From Burkholderiaceae bacterium (GTDB lineage: Bacteria; Pseudomonadota; Gammaproteobacteria; Burkholderiales; Burkholderiaceae_C), in NCBI GenBank assembly GCA_024235955.1, contig JACKLJ010000003.1:1-64000 (forward strand): a stretch of 64,000 nt of DNA, given 5' to 3'. Numbering within the stretch: position 1 is the first letter of the stretch; the number at the start of each line of letters is the position of its first letter. A model generated the notes under the pieces. The model ran no database searches. It saw only the letters and a list, made by a program, of their open reading frames with translations, and was not told the origin of the DNA. A program made the translations under genes and the position numbers. Shown piece after piece: positions 25,019-35,706 of the stretch.

Positions 25019-27355
25019 ATGGCCAAACGCAGCGTTTCCTTTCGCGAGCCGGCGGGCATGATCGCCGCGCCGGGGCTGGTCGGCGCCCCGGTGCTGGACC
25101 TGATGTGCTCGCAGTTCGTGCTCACGCTGGCCAGCCAGCAGGGCGCGCGCTTCAACGTGCGGCGCGACATCAACGGCATGATGGCCCTCACCGGCCGGCA
25201 CCTGATGTGGCCCGAGGCCGTGCTGGTGCGCGTGCGCGAATTCCTGGTCCGTCGCTGCAGGGACAACGATTCCTGGCGCGGCCACGAGCAGCTGTCCAAC
25301 GCCGAATTCCTCGAGCGCCACGGCACCTGGCGCGGCCCGTATGAAGAAGGCACGCTGTTCTTCTACCTGGACGAATACGCCAAGGACGCCCCCAAGGATC
25401 TGCTGGCGCTGCTCAACGCCACCGGGCAGGCGCTCATGCATGCGCTCAAGAAGCAGTCCACGCTGGTCGAGAAGAACATCGACGAGCTGTCCAACCTGCT
25501 GCAGCTCAACAAGGCCGAGCGCGCGCTGCTGCTGTACGGCACCCTCACCCGCTACCAGCGCGACCTGCGCAGCCTGCTGGTGGAGTTCAAGGTCAACAAC
25601 GCCCCTGAGGCCTACGCCGCCATCGGCGAGCTGGCGGGCGTGCCCGCCAGCGAGGTGGGCGAGGCACTGCGCGCCGGCGGCCGGCTGGAGCGCATCGGCC
25701 TGGTCGAAAACCTGATTTCCGAGCACAGCATCACCGACCTGGCCGACCTGATGAAGGTCAGCGAAAAGCTCCCGCCGGTGCTGATGCGCGAGTACCGCGA
25801 CCGCGCCGAGCTGATGGCCGTGTTCACCCGCCCGGCCAGCAAGAGCGGGCTCAAGGTGAGCGATTTTGAGTTCGTCGGCGACGACGTGCAGGTGCTCGTC
25901 CACCTGCTGCGCAAGGCCATGAAGACCCGCGCGCCCGGCGTCAACGTGCTGCTCTACGGCCCGCCCGGCACCGGCAAGACCGAGCTGGCCAAGGTGGTGG
26001 CACGCGAGGCCGGGCTCGATCTGTTCGAGGTCGAGTACGCCGACCGCGACGGCAACAGCCTGTCCGGCCGCGACCGCTACCGCTCCATGCAGATCGCCCA
26101 GGTGTTCCTGAAGGGCGCCGAGGCCGCAGCGCTGCTGTTCGACGAGGTGGAAGACGTGTTCCCGCCCATCAGCGTCGACGCCGCCGGCCTGATGGCGCGC
26201 CAGGACCAGCAGGCGCTCGCCAGCGCCGTGGGCCACAGCGTCAACGGCAAGGCCTGGGTCAACCAGATCCTGGAAAGCAACCCGGTACCGACCATCTGGG
26301 TCACCAACAGCATCGAGCAGATCGACCCGGCCTTCCGCCGCCGCTTCGCCTACCACCTGGAGCTGAAATCGCCCCCGCCCGGCGCGCGCGAACAGCTGGT
26401 GCGCCGCACGCTCGACGGCGTCGCGGTGAGCGAGCCCTTCATCGCCAAGCTCACCGAGCGCAAGGGCCTCACGCCGGCGCAGATCCGCACCGCCGTGCGC
26501 TTCGCCGAACTCGCGCACCACGATGAAACGCCCGGCGGCGAGGCCTTCGAGGCGCTGATCGAGCGCCAGCTGAAGAACGCCGACGCTGCGCTCGGCCGCC
26601 GCGACACCGATTCGGTGAAGAAGGGCCGCCGCCAGGTCACCACCTACGACCTCGGCATGCTCAACGTCGAGAGCCGTTTCGAGATCCCGCGCATCGTCGA
26701 GGCGCTGAAGGCGCGCGGCCACGGCGCGCTGTGCTTCTACGGCGCACCCGGCACCGGCAAGACCGCGCTGGGCGAATACATCGCCGAGCACCTGGGCCAG
26801 CCGCTGATCATCAAGCAGGCCTCCGATCTGGTGAGCAAGTACGTCGGCGAGACCGAGCAGAACATGGCCGCCATGTTCCGCGAGGCGTCGGACGAAAAAG
26901 CCGTGCTGCTGCTGGACGAGGCCGACAGCTTCCTGCTGGATCGCCGCGGCGCCCAGCGCAGCTACGAGGTCACCGAGGTCAACGAGATGCTGCAGCAGAT
27001 GGAGCGCCACAACGGCGTGTTCATCTGCACCACCAACCTGCTCGACCGCATCGACCAGGCGGCGCTGCGGCGCTTCACCTTCAAGATCAAGTTCATGCCG
27101 CTCACGCCGGAGCAGCGCGAGAAGATGTTCGTCACCGAGGCGCTGGGCGGCAACGCCGAGCTGTTCACGCCCGAGGCGCGCCGCCGGCTGGCCCGGCTGG
27201 AGCAGCTGTGCCCTGGCGACTTCGCCGCCGTGAAGCGCCAGACCGACATCCTGGCCGCCGAGTTCTCGGTGGAGGAATTCCTCGAGCAGCTCGAAGCCGA
27301 GCACCGCATCAAGCCGGAGGTGCGGGAGCAGCGGTCGATCGGGTTTGCGCCATAG
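25019..27355 (+). CDS. AAA+ ATPase with two ATPase domains
   Basis: A 778-residue protein with an uncharacterised N-terminal region of about 290 residues and two AAA modules. Module 1: Walker A YGPPGTGKTELAK (about residue 311), Walker B LLFDEVEDVF. Module 2: Walker A YGAPGTGKTALGE (about 575), Walker B LLLDEADSFLLDRRGAQRSY, with sensor TTNLLDRIDQAALRR and arginine finger. Module 2 resembles CDC48/SpoVK-like AAA domains. The ATG at 25019 has an excellent ribosome binding site GGGGAGG eight bases before it, so earlier in-frame ATGs are rejected. It probably unfolds or remodels a protein target. The target is unknown, and no membrane or zinc domain is apparent. Confidence 0.9.
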   Translation: MAKRSVSFREPAGMIAAPGLVGAPVLDLMCSQFVLTLASQQGARFNVRRDINGMMALTGRHLMWPEAVLVRVREFLVRRCRDNDSWRGHEQLSNAEFLERHGTWRGPYEEGTLFFYLDEYAKDAPKDLLALLNATGQALMHALKKQSTLVEKNIDELSNLLQLNKAERALLLYGTLTRYQRDLRSLLVEFKVNNAPEAYAAIGELAGVPASEVGEALRAGGRLERIGLVENLISEHSITDLADLMKVSEKLPPVLMREYRDRAELMAVFTRPASKSGLKVSDFEFVGDDVQVLVHLLRKAMKTRAPGVNVLLYGPPGTGKTELAKVVAREAGLDLFEVEYADRDGNSLSGRDRYRSMQIAQVFLKGAEAAALLFDEVEDVFPPISVDAAGLMARQDQQALASAVGHSVNGKAWVNQILESNPVPTIWVTNSIEQIDPAFRRRFAYHLELKSPPPGAREQLVRRTLDGVAVSEPFIAKLTERKGLTPAQIRTAVRFAELAHHDETPGGEAFEALIERQLKNADAALGRRDTDSVKKGRRQVTTYDLGMLNVESRFEIPRIVEALKARGHGALCFYGAPGTGKTALGEYIAEHLGQPLIIKQASDLVSKYVGETEQNMAAMFREASDEKAVLLLDEADSFLLDRRGAQRSYEVTEVNEMLQQMERHNGVFICTTNLLDRIDQAALRRFTFKIKFMPLTPEQREKMFVTEALGGNAELFTPEARRRLARLEQLCPGDFAAVKRQTDILAAEFSVEEFLEQLEAEHRIKPEVREQRSIGFAP

Positions 27356-27357
27356 TT

Positions 27358-27490
27358 CGGCGCACCCCCCTGAGTCGCTGACGCGCCTTCCCCCCTCTTA
27401 CTTCGTGAGGGGGGACACCGCCAGTGGCCGGTACAAGCCCGGCCACGGCGGTCGCTGGCATGGCCTGCTCCGCGGCCATCGGGGTCAAGT
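27358..27490 (+). repeat. Family-2 intergenic repeat, copy 3
   Basis: Starts three bases after the AAA+ gene stop: CACCCCCCTGAGTCGCTGAC, then CTTCGTGAGGGGGGACACCGC, GGCCGGTACAAGCCCGGCC and GGCCTGCTCCGCGGCC. Nearly identical in order and sense to copies 1, 2 and 4. Confidence 0.8.
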
Positions 27491-27526
27491 TTCTTCACCC
27501 TTGGAACCCGGTAATGGCAAGACTCG

Positions 27527-27592
27527 AATTTCAAGTCTTTTATGCCTCCAGCCCTTGTCTGGCGGGCGCAGGCAGCTTCTGAAACGATAGCA
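27527..27592 (+). repeat. Family-1 palindromic repeat, copy 7
   Basis: Forward copy with ATGCCTCCAGCCCTTGTCTG and GGCGGGCGCAGGCAGCTTCT, ending near GATAGCA. It separates the AAA+ gene and family-2 repeat from the convergent zeta-like gene. Confidence 0.8.
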
Positions 27593-27615
27593 ATGGGCGA
27601 TGCCGGCCGCAGACC

Positions 27616-28248
27616 TCAGCGCAGCGCGGCGGCGAGCACGGGCTTGGCCCAGTCGGGGGTGCGGCGCAGCTGGGCCAGGTTGTCGGCCGTGGGCCAGACG
27701 AGTTCACCGTGGCGGAAATGGGCCACGGGCAGCGGGTCGGGCACGGGCTCGCCAAGGGCGACGCTGGCGCTGTTGTCGAACAGGCGCGCCTCGGCCAAGT
27801 GCGGCAGCAGGGCGATCAGGTTGGCGATGGAGGCCTGCCAGCGCTCGCGGATCTTGGCTTCCGGGATGTCGTGGCCGCCGACGGCCACGCGGGCCTGCAC
27901 GCGGGCCAGGTGCAGCTCGGGCGTGGCCAGGCCGCAGAACCACATCAGCACGTCGTGCGTGCGCGCGGCCTGCGCCAGCCGAGCGGGCACGCTGCGGCCG
28001 CCCAGCGTGGTCTCGAACGCGTAGCTGCCGCCACCGGCCAGCGCGGCGTCGAGCCGGCGCATGCCCTCGCGCCAGGCGGCGCCGTTGGCTTTTTCAACGC
28101 TGCCGCCGGCGGCGGCGCGCAGCTCGCGCGCGAACGCATCGGGGTTGAACCAGGCCAGCCCGGCGCGCGTGAGCAGGTGGCCGCCCACCGAGCTCTTGCC
28201 GGCGCCGTTGACGCCGGCCAGCACGTAGATCACCGGCCTCGGCTTCAT
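27616..28248 (-). CDS. Zeta-toxin-like P-loop kinase
   Basis: A 210-residue protein with Walker A LAGVNGAGKSSVGGHLL (residues 10-26), ANPDAFA-like FNPDAFARELR, the Walker B/effector segment AFETTLGG and the C-terminal FDNSA. This order is that of zeta/PezT toxins, which phosphorylate UDP-N-acetylglucosamine precursors or related sugar nucleotides. The Phd/YefM-type antitoxin gene lies 267 bases upstream on the same strand. The interval is filled by a family-1 and a family-4 repeat. Whether the pair is still transcribed together is uncertain. Non-toxic chromosomal zeta-like kinases exist, so toxicity is inferred. Confidence 0.85.
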   Translation of the reverse strand: MKPRPVIYVLAGVNGAGKSSVGGHLLTRAGLAWFNPDAFARELRAAAGGSVEKANGAAWREGMRRLDAALAGGGSYAFETTLGGRSVPARLAQAARTHDVLMWFCGLATPELHLARVQARVAVGGHDIPEAKIRERWQASIANLIALLPHLAEARLFDNSASVALGEPVPDPLPVAHFRHGELVWPTADNLAQLRRTPDWAKPVLAAALR

Positions 28249-28256
28249 GGTTCAGG

Positions 28257-28320
28257 AAATATGAATCAAACAGGGCTACAGCCCTTTGGTGGCGGGCGCA
28301 GGCAGCTATTGAAAAAATAG
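28257..28320 (+). repeat. Family-1 palindromic repeat, copy 8
   Basis: Conserved copy: ATGAATCAAACAGGGCTACAG, GGTGGCGGGCGCAGGCAGCT and ATTGAAAAAATAG. It is one of two repeats between the zeta-like toxin gene and its antitoxin gene, nine bases from the toxin start. Confidence 0.82.
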
Positions 28321-28377
28321 TCCTGGATGCGGTTGCTCACGGCACCGCCCGGTCGCCGGACGCAGCCGGATGCCTCA

Positions 28378-28489
28378 TGCCGAATCGCGTTCATTCTGCA
28401 AGAACCGTTCGGGCTGAGCCCTTCGACATGCTCAGGACAGGCTTGCCTGCGCCTCACGCGGCGCGCAGGCAGGCTCAGCGTGAACGGTT
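28378..28489 (+). repeat. Family-4 hairpin repeat, copy A
   Basis: GAATCGCGTTCATTCTGCAA, AACCGTTCGGGCTGAGCC, a variable centre, then CAGGCTCAGCGTGAACGGTT. The outer arms CCGTTCGG/CGTGAACGG and inner CTGAGC/GCTCAG form a long hairpin. The centre is a decayed TTCGACA motif. A near twin is at 49380-49470. Confidence 0.7.
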
Positions 28490-28514
28490 TGATATTTTTG
28501 AAGGCAAGTCGGTA

Positions 28515-28886
28515 TCAGTGGCCGGCGCCGGCGCGCACCTGGCCCTGCAAGGCGGGGGGCTGGCCGAAGACGTCGCGCAGCTGGGTGGCGGCATCGGCGC
28601 CTTCCAGCGCGGCCAGGCGCTCGTCGAAGCGCTGGCGCAGGCTGTCGAGCGCCGATTGCTGCTGCGCCTGGGCCGCCTGCGCGGCGGCGGCGAGGTCGCG
28701 GTAGGCATCCAGCGAGAGGATCACCGCCTCGGGCTGGTCGTGGTTGGTCACCAGCAGGCGGCCCTCGCGCCCCACGGTGCGCATCACGCCGCGCCAGCCG
28801 AGCTTCTTGACGTCGGACGCCGGCGCGCGCGCCAACTCGGACAGGCTCTGGGTGGAAAGGGTTGCGGCGGACATCGGCACGGCCAT
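28515..28886 (-). CDS. Phd/YefM-type antitoxin
   Basis: A 123-residue protein with an N-terminal fold of Phd/YefM type (VMRTVGREGRLLVTNHDQP, EAVILSLDAYRDL) and a long C-terminal helical tail (QQQSALDSLRQRFDERLAAL). This matches antitoxins paired with zeta-like kinases in comamonad genomes. The start ATG at 28886 has AAGGAA six bases upstream; two earlier ATG codons (28919, 28928) are less well placed. A perfect 12-base palindrome TCTGGTACCAGA lies 14 bases upstream and could be its own operator. Confidence 0.82.
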   Translation of the reverse strand: MAVPMSAATLSTQSLSELARAPASDVKKLGWRGVMRTVGREGRLLVTNHDQPEAVILSLDAYRDLAAAAQAAQAQQQSALDSLRQRFDERLAALEGADAATQLRDVFGQPPALQGQVRAGAGH

Positions 28887-28899
28887 GGTTGGTTCCTTG

Positions 28900-28911
28900 T
28901 CTGGTACCAGA
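28900..28911. promoter_or_regulatory. Candidate antitoxin operator
   Basis: TCTGGTACCAGA is a perfect palindrome located 14 bases upstream of the antitoxin ATG. Phd/YefM antitoxins usually bind short palindromes here. The location is direct; binding is inferred. Confidence 0.45.
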
Positions 28912-29063
28912 AAGGCCATTTTATCCATTTTGGCCGCTGACGTCGTGTGCGAAGGCGTGCTGCGCGCATCGGGTGCGGCGCGGTGGTTCGTACCCCTGGC
29001 AGGCGATTCCCATGCCCGCGTCGCGGCGCACGATCGCGAGCGTGGCATTCGAGGAGGACCGCC

Positions 29064-31064
29064 ATGCGCCATCTGTCTAGATCTGCAGGCAAGCGTGCAA
29101 TCACTTTTTTGGTGATGCACGTGATGTTCGGGGTTCAGGCCAGCCAGGAGCCGCTGCGCGAGCCGCCCGTGCGAGCGTCCGCCGGGCCCAGCGTGAGCGT
29201 CACGCTGACGGCCAGCAACGGCTCGGCCACCGTGCCTGGCATCGGCCGGATCGACGGGCTGTACCTGTACGGCGCCAGCCCGCAGACGCCGGGGCTGCTG
29301 CCGGCGCTGTGGCGCGTGCGGGCCGGCCAGCACGTGCGGCTGACGCTCAAGAACCGCCTGACCTGCGGGCTGTCGGCCGGCGAGGGCCGCGCGCCACCCG
29401 ACGAGACCAACATCCACACCCACGGTCTGATCGTTTCGCCCCACACGAAGAACGCGCAGGGCCGCTATGGCGACTTCGCCTTCGTCATCGTCGAGTCGCA
29501 GGCGGCGGGCTGCACCGGCACGATGGCATCGGGCCACGCCGGCCACATGGCCATGCTGCCGACCGAGCAGGGCCAGGCGCAGTACGACATCGCCGTGCCG
29601 GCGGATCACCCCTCGGGCCTGTACTGGTACCACCCGCACGTGCACTCGGTCTCCGGCGCGCAGGTGGGCGGCGGCATGAGCGGGTTGATCACCGTCGGCG
29701 ACATCTGGGACTACGCCTACCTCACCTGCAGCCTCGATCCCGCCAGCCCCGGGCACTGCGGCTCGGCGGTGACGCGCCAGCGCGAAGCGCAGGCCCGCGC
29801 CCGCACCGATTTGCACCACCTGATGCTGAAGGATCTGCAGCTCGCGCGCGGCACGACTCCCGGGCGCTGGAGCTACAACCCGATCTTCGACCCCGGGCTG
29901 TGCGACGGCTCGACCACGGCGCCTTCGCAGGGCTTCTGCGACGCCACCGATGGCAGCCGGCGCTGGCTGTTCACCGTCAACGGCCAGCACCTGCCGCGCA
30001 TCGACCTGGGCGCCGGCCGGGGCGCCGTGCTGCGCATTGCCAACGTGAGCGCCAACGTCACCCACATCCTGCGGTTGCGGGCGGACCGCCAGGGCGGCAC
30101 GCCGCTCTATCTGCCGTTCCAGGTGATGGCGGTGGACGGCGTGGCCAAGTCCACCGCCACCCAGCGGCCGGCCACCAGCCGCCAGGTGCTGATGATGCCG
30201 GCTTCGCGTGCCGAGCTGTACGTGTCGGCCGCCACCCTGTGCAAGGACCTGGCGGCACACGGCGCGGCGCAGCTGTGCAGCAGCGGCCCGCTGCACCTGG
30301 TGCTGGAGCAGAAGGGGCTCGCGCAGCCCGATGCCGACACCTGGCCGCCCATGGATCTGGCCACGCTCCAGGTGGCCACCGGTGCCGGCGATTTTGCCGA
30401 CGAGGTGCTCAACATCGCCGCCACGCGCCCCGACACGACGGCGCCCCCGGCACCTGCCTCAGCGCTCGTGCGCGGCGCGGCGGCGGCCACCGCGCCGGCC
30501 TGCGACGATGGCAGCACGCCCACCACGCTCGATGCCGCCGCCGGGCAGTACCGCCTCATCGCGCTGAAGAACGGGGCCTGCATCAACGGCACGGCGGGCG
30601 GCTGCGACCCGGCCACCGCGCCCGAGGTGTTCGGCATGGTCACGGAGGGGCCGCGCACCTGGAGCGGCGCGCCCGGCGACGTGGTGCCGACCCAGCCTTA
30701 CCGCGAGTTCGCGCACGACCGGGTGGACATGTGCGTGGGCGCGCCCATCGGCACCCACGACTACGCTGAATCCTGGGTGATCGCCAACCAGTCGGGCGAG
30801 CTGCACAACTTCCACGTGCACCAGTCGAAGTTCGAGGTGCTGGCCACCAGCCGCGGCGCGGCGCCGGACGTGGCGGCCCTGCCGCCGACCAAGGAAGGGG
30901 CGTTCCACGACACCTACCCGATCGATCCGGGCGGCTGGATCAAGCTGCGCATCCGCTTCGACCGGCCGGAGCAGGTGGGCCGCTTCGTCTACCACTGCCA
31001 CATCCTCGAGCACGAGGACAAGGGCATGATGTCGGTGATCCAGGTGGTCGACACCACGCACTGA
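29064..31064 (+). CDS. Multicopper oxidase
   Basis: A 666-residue secreted or periplasmic oxidase. The four copper-binding motifs are present: NIHTHG, WYHPHVH, HNFHVHQ and the C-terminal HCHILEHEDKGMM, whose Cys and Met/His supply the type 1 site. The N-terminus (RHLSRSAGKRAITFLVMHVM, cleavage near VQAS) is a likely Sec signal. GAGGAGGACC lies right before ATG 29064, which makes earlier starts unlikely. The protein is longer than typical CotA/CueO forms, with an insertion between cupredoxin domains 2 and 3 containing CNGTAGGCDP-like cysteine-bearing residues. The substrate (metal ion, phenol) is not readable. It is convergent with the next gene. Confidence 0.92.
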   Translation: MRHLSRSAGKRAITFLVMHVMFGVQASQEPLREPPVRASAGPSVSVTLTASNGSATVPGIGRIDGLYLYGASPQTPGLLPALWRVRAGQHVRLTLKNRLTCGLSAGEGRAPPDETNIHTHGLIVSPHTKNAQGRYGDFAFVIVESQAAGCTGTMASGHAGHMAMLPTEQGQAQYDIAVPADHPSGLYWYHPHVHSVSGAQVGGGMSGLITVGDIWDYAYLTCSLDPASPGHCGSAVTRQREAQARARTDLHHLMLKDLQLARGTTPGRWSYNPIFDPGLCDGSTTAPSQGFCDATDGSRRWLFTVNGQHLPRIDLGAGRGAVLRIANVSANVTHILRLRADRQGGTPLYLPFQVMAVDGVAKSTATQRPATSRQVLMMPASRAELYVSAATLCKDLAAHGAAQLCSSGPLHLVLEQKGLAQPDADTWPPMDLATLQVATGAGDFADEVLNIAATRPDTTAPPAPASALVRGAAAATAPACDDGSTPTTLDAAAGQYRLIALKNGACINGTAGGCDPATAPEVFGMVTEGPRTWSGAPGDVVPTQPYREFAHDRVDMCVGAPIGTHDYAESWVIANQSGELHNFHVHQSKFEVLATSRGAAPDVAALPPTKEGAFHDTYPIDPGGWIKLRIRFDRPEQVGRFVYHCHILEHEDKGMMSVIQVVDTTH

Positions 31065-31120
31065 TCCGGCGTTCAGGCCGGTGGCGCGCCTTTCGCCCGC
31101 ACCGGCGGGCAGGTGGTCGA

Positions 31121-32176
31121 TCAGGCCGCGATGGCCTGGCCGGCGCCCACGCGCCGGGAGGCCAGGGGCTCGGTCGGCAGGAAGTCGCGGCGCAGCTGCA
31201 GGGCGTCGTCGGGCCGCAGGGTGGGGATGCGGTTGGCCAGTGCCGCGCCTTGCGCCAGCTGGGCGCGGTCGGCGTCGGCCATGGGTTCGGTGGGCAGGAA
31301 ATCGCGCCGCGCCGGCCTGGCGTAGTCGTCCAGCATCAGGGCTTCGCGGGGCGTCAGCATGGGCGGCACGGTGGGGCAGAAGGGGTTGATTTCCTCCTTG
31401 GCCAGGGGTTCGGTGGGCTGAAAGCCACGCAGCACGCGCACCTCGCGGTCCGGGCGCAGCACCGGCACCTTGGCCGGCACGTGCCGGGCGAATTCAGAGG
31501 GGCGCGGGGCCGGCTCGCGCTGGGCAGACGGCGAAGGGGCCTTGACGGGCGGTGCATCGGCGCGGGGTTTGGCATGCAACTGCGACGGGTCGAGCAACAG
31601 CACGCCGTGCTGCCGTGCCAGCTGGTGTGCCGCGGGGGTAAAGGCATCGCTGGCGCACAGCAGGATGCCGCCAGCGCCGTTGCGGCGCTCGACCTCGCGG
31701 GCCAGCAGGCGCACCGCCGGCGCGTCCACCCTCACCGACTGCCACAGGCTGGCGTGGACCAGGTAGGAGCGACCGCTCTTGCGCAGCGTGAGGTCTTCCC
31801 CTTCCATCCACGGTTGGCTGGGCGCCATGCTGACCAGGCCGCGTTCGTCGAAGAAGCGGGTGGCCAGCTGCGACAGTCGGGCCCAGTTCATCACGGCCGG
31901 CTGGATGTTGGCGCTGGCGGGCGCCTTGACGCTGGCTGGCCAGGCACGCATGGCGAATGCCACCGCCAGCAGCAGCAGCCCCGGCACCAGCATCATCGGG
32001 TCCGGCAGGCTGTGGGCCGCCGCGTAACGGGGCGCCGTGGCGCTCAGGTAGGCCAGGCAACCGCTCAGGGCAACGGCGCCCAGGCCGGCCAGCGCCCAGG
32101 GCATGCGCGACTTGCGCACCTGGGGCAGGGTGGGCAGGCGGTTCGACCGACGGATGGGCAGGCTGGTTTTTTTCAT
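31121..32176 (-). CDS. Membrane-anchored Mrr/restriction-endonuclease-fold protein
   Basis: A 351-residue protein with two hydrophobic helices near the N-terminus (LAGLGAVALSGCLAYLSA; MMLVPGLLLLAVAFAMRA), then a globular domain that resembles the Mrr-type nuclease fold (FFDERGLVSMAP, EDLTLRKSGRSYLVHASLW, RLLAREVERRNGAGGILLC). Near the C-terminus the motif (R)(D/G)F(L/Q)PTEP(L/M)A occurs three times, at about residues 249, 290 and 330. I cannot name a family with confidence. Start ATG 32176 has AGGGAG before it. Cytosolic domain on a membrane anchor is inferred. Confidence 0.75.
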   Translation of the reverse strand: MKKTSLPIRRSNRLPTLPQVRKSRMPWALAGLGAVALSGCLAYLSATAPRYAAAHSLPDPMMLVPGLLLLAVAFAMRAWPASVKAPASANIQPAVMNWARLSQLATRFFDERGLVSMAPSQPWMEGEDLTLRKSGRSYLVHASLWQSVRVDAPAVRLLAREVERRNGAGGILLCASDAFTPAAHQLARQHGVLLLDPSQLHAKPRADAPPVKAPSPSAQREPAPRPSEFARHVPAKVPVLRPDREVRVLRGFQPTEPLAKEEINPFCPTVPPMLTPREALMLDDYARPARRDFLPTEPMADADRAQLAQGAALANRIPTLRPDDALQLRRDFLPTEPLASRRVGAGQAIAA

Positions 32177-32349
32177 GGTTCTCCCTGGCGGGCATCGGAG
32201 GCCCATCGGCATTGTGGGGGAGGTATGTCCGCACCGGGTGTGTGGGTTTTCACGCCCGGGCAGGGTTCTTGGCCCCGGGCGGGGCTGCCATACCTCCGAT
32301 GTGTGTTTTGGGCAACGTGCCGCACCCGCCCGAATCGGGGGGGTGGGCT

Positions 32350-34332
<1,983 letters not shown>

Positions 34333-34522
34333 GGGCACGGGCGGGGGAGGCAGGCGGCGGGTCGTCGGCAGACGCTGGCACCCAGGGCACCATGTGCCGG
34401 ACGGCACATGCACACCGGCATTGTGCGCGATGCACCAGCACAGCGCTTCACGCAGCCAGGGCCGGCCGCCGACGCTGGCCCGCATCTTGCAAGTCAGCCG
34501 GCGGTCAGTTGCGCCGGGCTTT

Positions 34523-34536
34523 CCTGTCTAGACAAG
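34523..34536. promoter_or_regulatory. Candidate HutC operator 1
   Basis: CCTGTCTAGACAAG contains the perfect core TGTCTAGACA and lies 97 bases upstream of the binding-protein GTG. The same core occurs before hutH at 38063. The 301-base gap from 34333 otherwise shows no gene and probably holds the promoters of recQ and the importer operon. Confidence 0.62.
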
Positions 34537-34633
34537 TGGCCCGCGATGCTGTCATCATCTGCACCTTCGCCCTGCCGCCACCGGCGTGTCGGGCGCGGGC
34601 GGTTTCTTTCTTCATGCTCTTTCAGGAGGCACT

Positions 34634-35590
34634 GTGGCCCAATCCCTCGTCAAGCTCGTTTCGGTGTTCGCCCTGTCTGCCAGCGCGGTTGGTGTGGCGC
34701 AGGCGCAGGACACCAAGATCGCCCTCGGCATGTCCGGCTGGACCGGCTTCGCTCCCCTCACCCTGGCCGACAAGGCCGGCATCTTCAAGAAGAACGGCCT
34801 GGACGTTGAACTGAAGATGATCCCGCAGAAGGACCGGCACCTGGCGCTGGCCTCCGGCTCGATCCAGTGCGCCGCCACCACGGTAGAGACCCATGTGGCC
34901 TGGAACGCCAACGGCGTGCCCATCACGCAGATCTTCCAGATGGACAAGTCCTATGGCGCCGATGGCATCGCGGTGCGCAACGACGTCAAGAGCTTTGCCG
35001 ACCTGAAAGGCAAGACCGTGGCCGTGAGTGCGCCCGGCACCGCCCCCTACTTCGGTCTGGCCTGGATGCTGAGCAAGAATGGCATGAGCATGAAGGACGT
35101 CAAGCTCGTCTCGCTGGAGCCTCAACCGGCCGCGCAGGCCTTTGTGGCCGGCCAGAACGATGCCGCCATGACCTACGAGCCCTACCTGTCCACCGTGCGT
35201 GCCAACCCCCAGGCGGGCAAGATCCTGGCCACCACGCTGGACTACCCGATGGTGATGGACACCGTGGGCTGCGATCCCAAGTGGCTCAAGGCCAACCCCA
35301 AGGCCGCCGCGGCCCTGACCAAGAGCTATTTCGACGCCCTGGAGATGGTCAAGGCCGAGCCGGCCAAGGCCAACGAGCTCATGGGCAGCGCCGTCAAGCA
35401 GAGCGGCGAGGCCTTCGCCAAGTCGTCCGCCTACCTGCGCTGGCAGGACCACGCCGCCAACCAGAAGTTCTTCGCCGGCGAGATCCAGGACTTCATGAAG
35501 CAGGCCGCGGCCATCCTGCTGGAGGCTGGTGTGATCCGCAAGCTGCCGGACGACTACTCGGCCATGGTGGACACGCAGTTCATCAAGTAA
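34634..35590 (+). CDS. ABC substrate-binding protein, NMT1/NitT-like (hut-linked)
   Basis: A 318-residue periplasmic binding protein. Signal LVKLVSVFALSASAVGVAQA, mature start DTKIALGMSGWTGFAPLTLA. Motifs KAGIFKKNGLDVELKMIPQ, LASGSIQCAATTVETHVAW and KTVAVSAPGTAPYF follow the NMT1 pattern. The start is GTG 34634 with AGGAGG five bases before it; the 16 residues upstream are unlike a signal. With the next two genes it forms a complete importer placed before hutC/hutH, so histidine or urocanate is the likely ligand, by inference. Confidence 0.93.
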   Translation: MAQSLVKLVSVFALSASAVGVAQAQDTKIALGMSGWTGFAPLTLADKAGIFKKNGLDVELKMIPQKDRHLALASGSIQCAATTVETHVAWNANGVPITQIFQMDKSYGADGIAVRNDVKSFADLKGKTVAVSAPGTAPYFGLAWMLSKNGMSMKDVKLVSLEPQPAAQAFVAGQNDAAMTYEPYLSTVRANPQAGKILATTLDYPMVMDTVGCDPKWLKANPKAAAALTKSYFDALEMVKAEPAKANELMGSAVKQSGEAFAKSSAYLRWQDHAANQKFFAGEIQDFMKQAAAILLEAGVIRKLPDDYSAMVDTQFIK

Positions 35591-35706
35591 GCAGCACATC
35601 CTGACCCGCCCGCGCCGCGTGCGCTGGCGGGCTGCCTGCGGTCATTCATGGTGCGGGCGCCCTGCATGGGCGCCCCTGCATTCCAACCAACCCCCGGATT
35701 GTCCTC

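Noticed and set aside
24899..27304. Long minus-strand frame opposite the AAA+ ATPase
   Set aside because: Mirror frame of a well-supported gene with ribosome binding site; composition unlike a protein.
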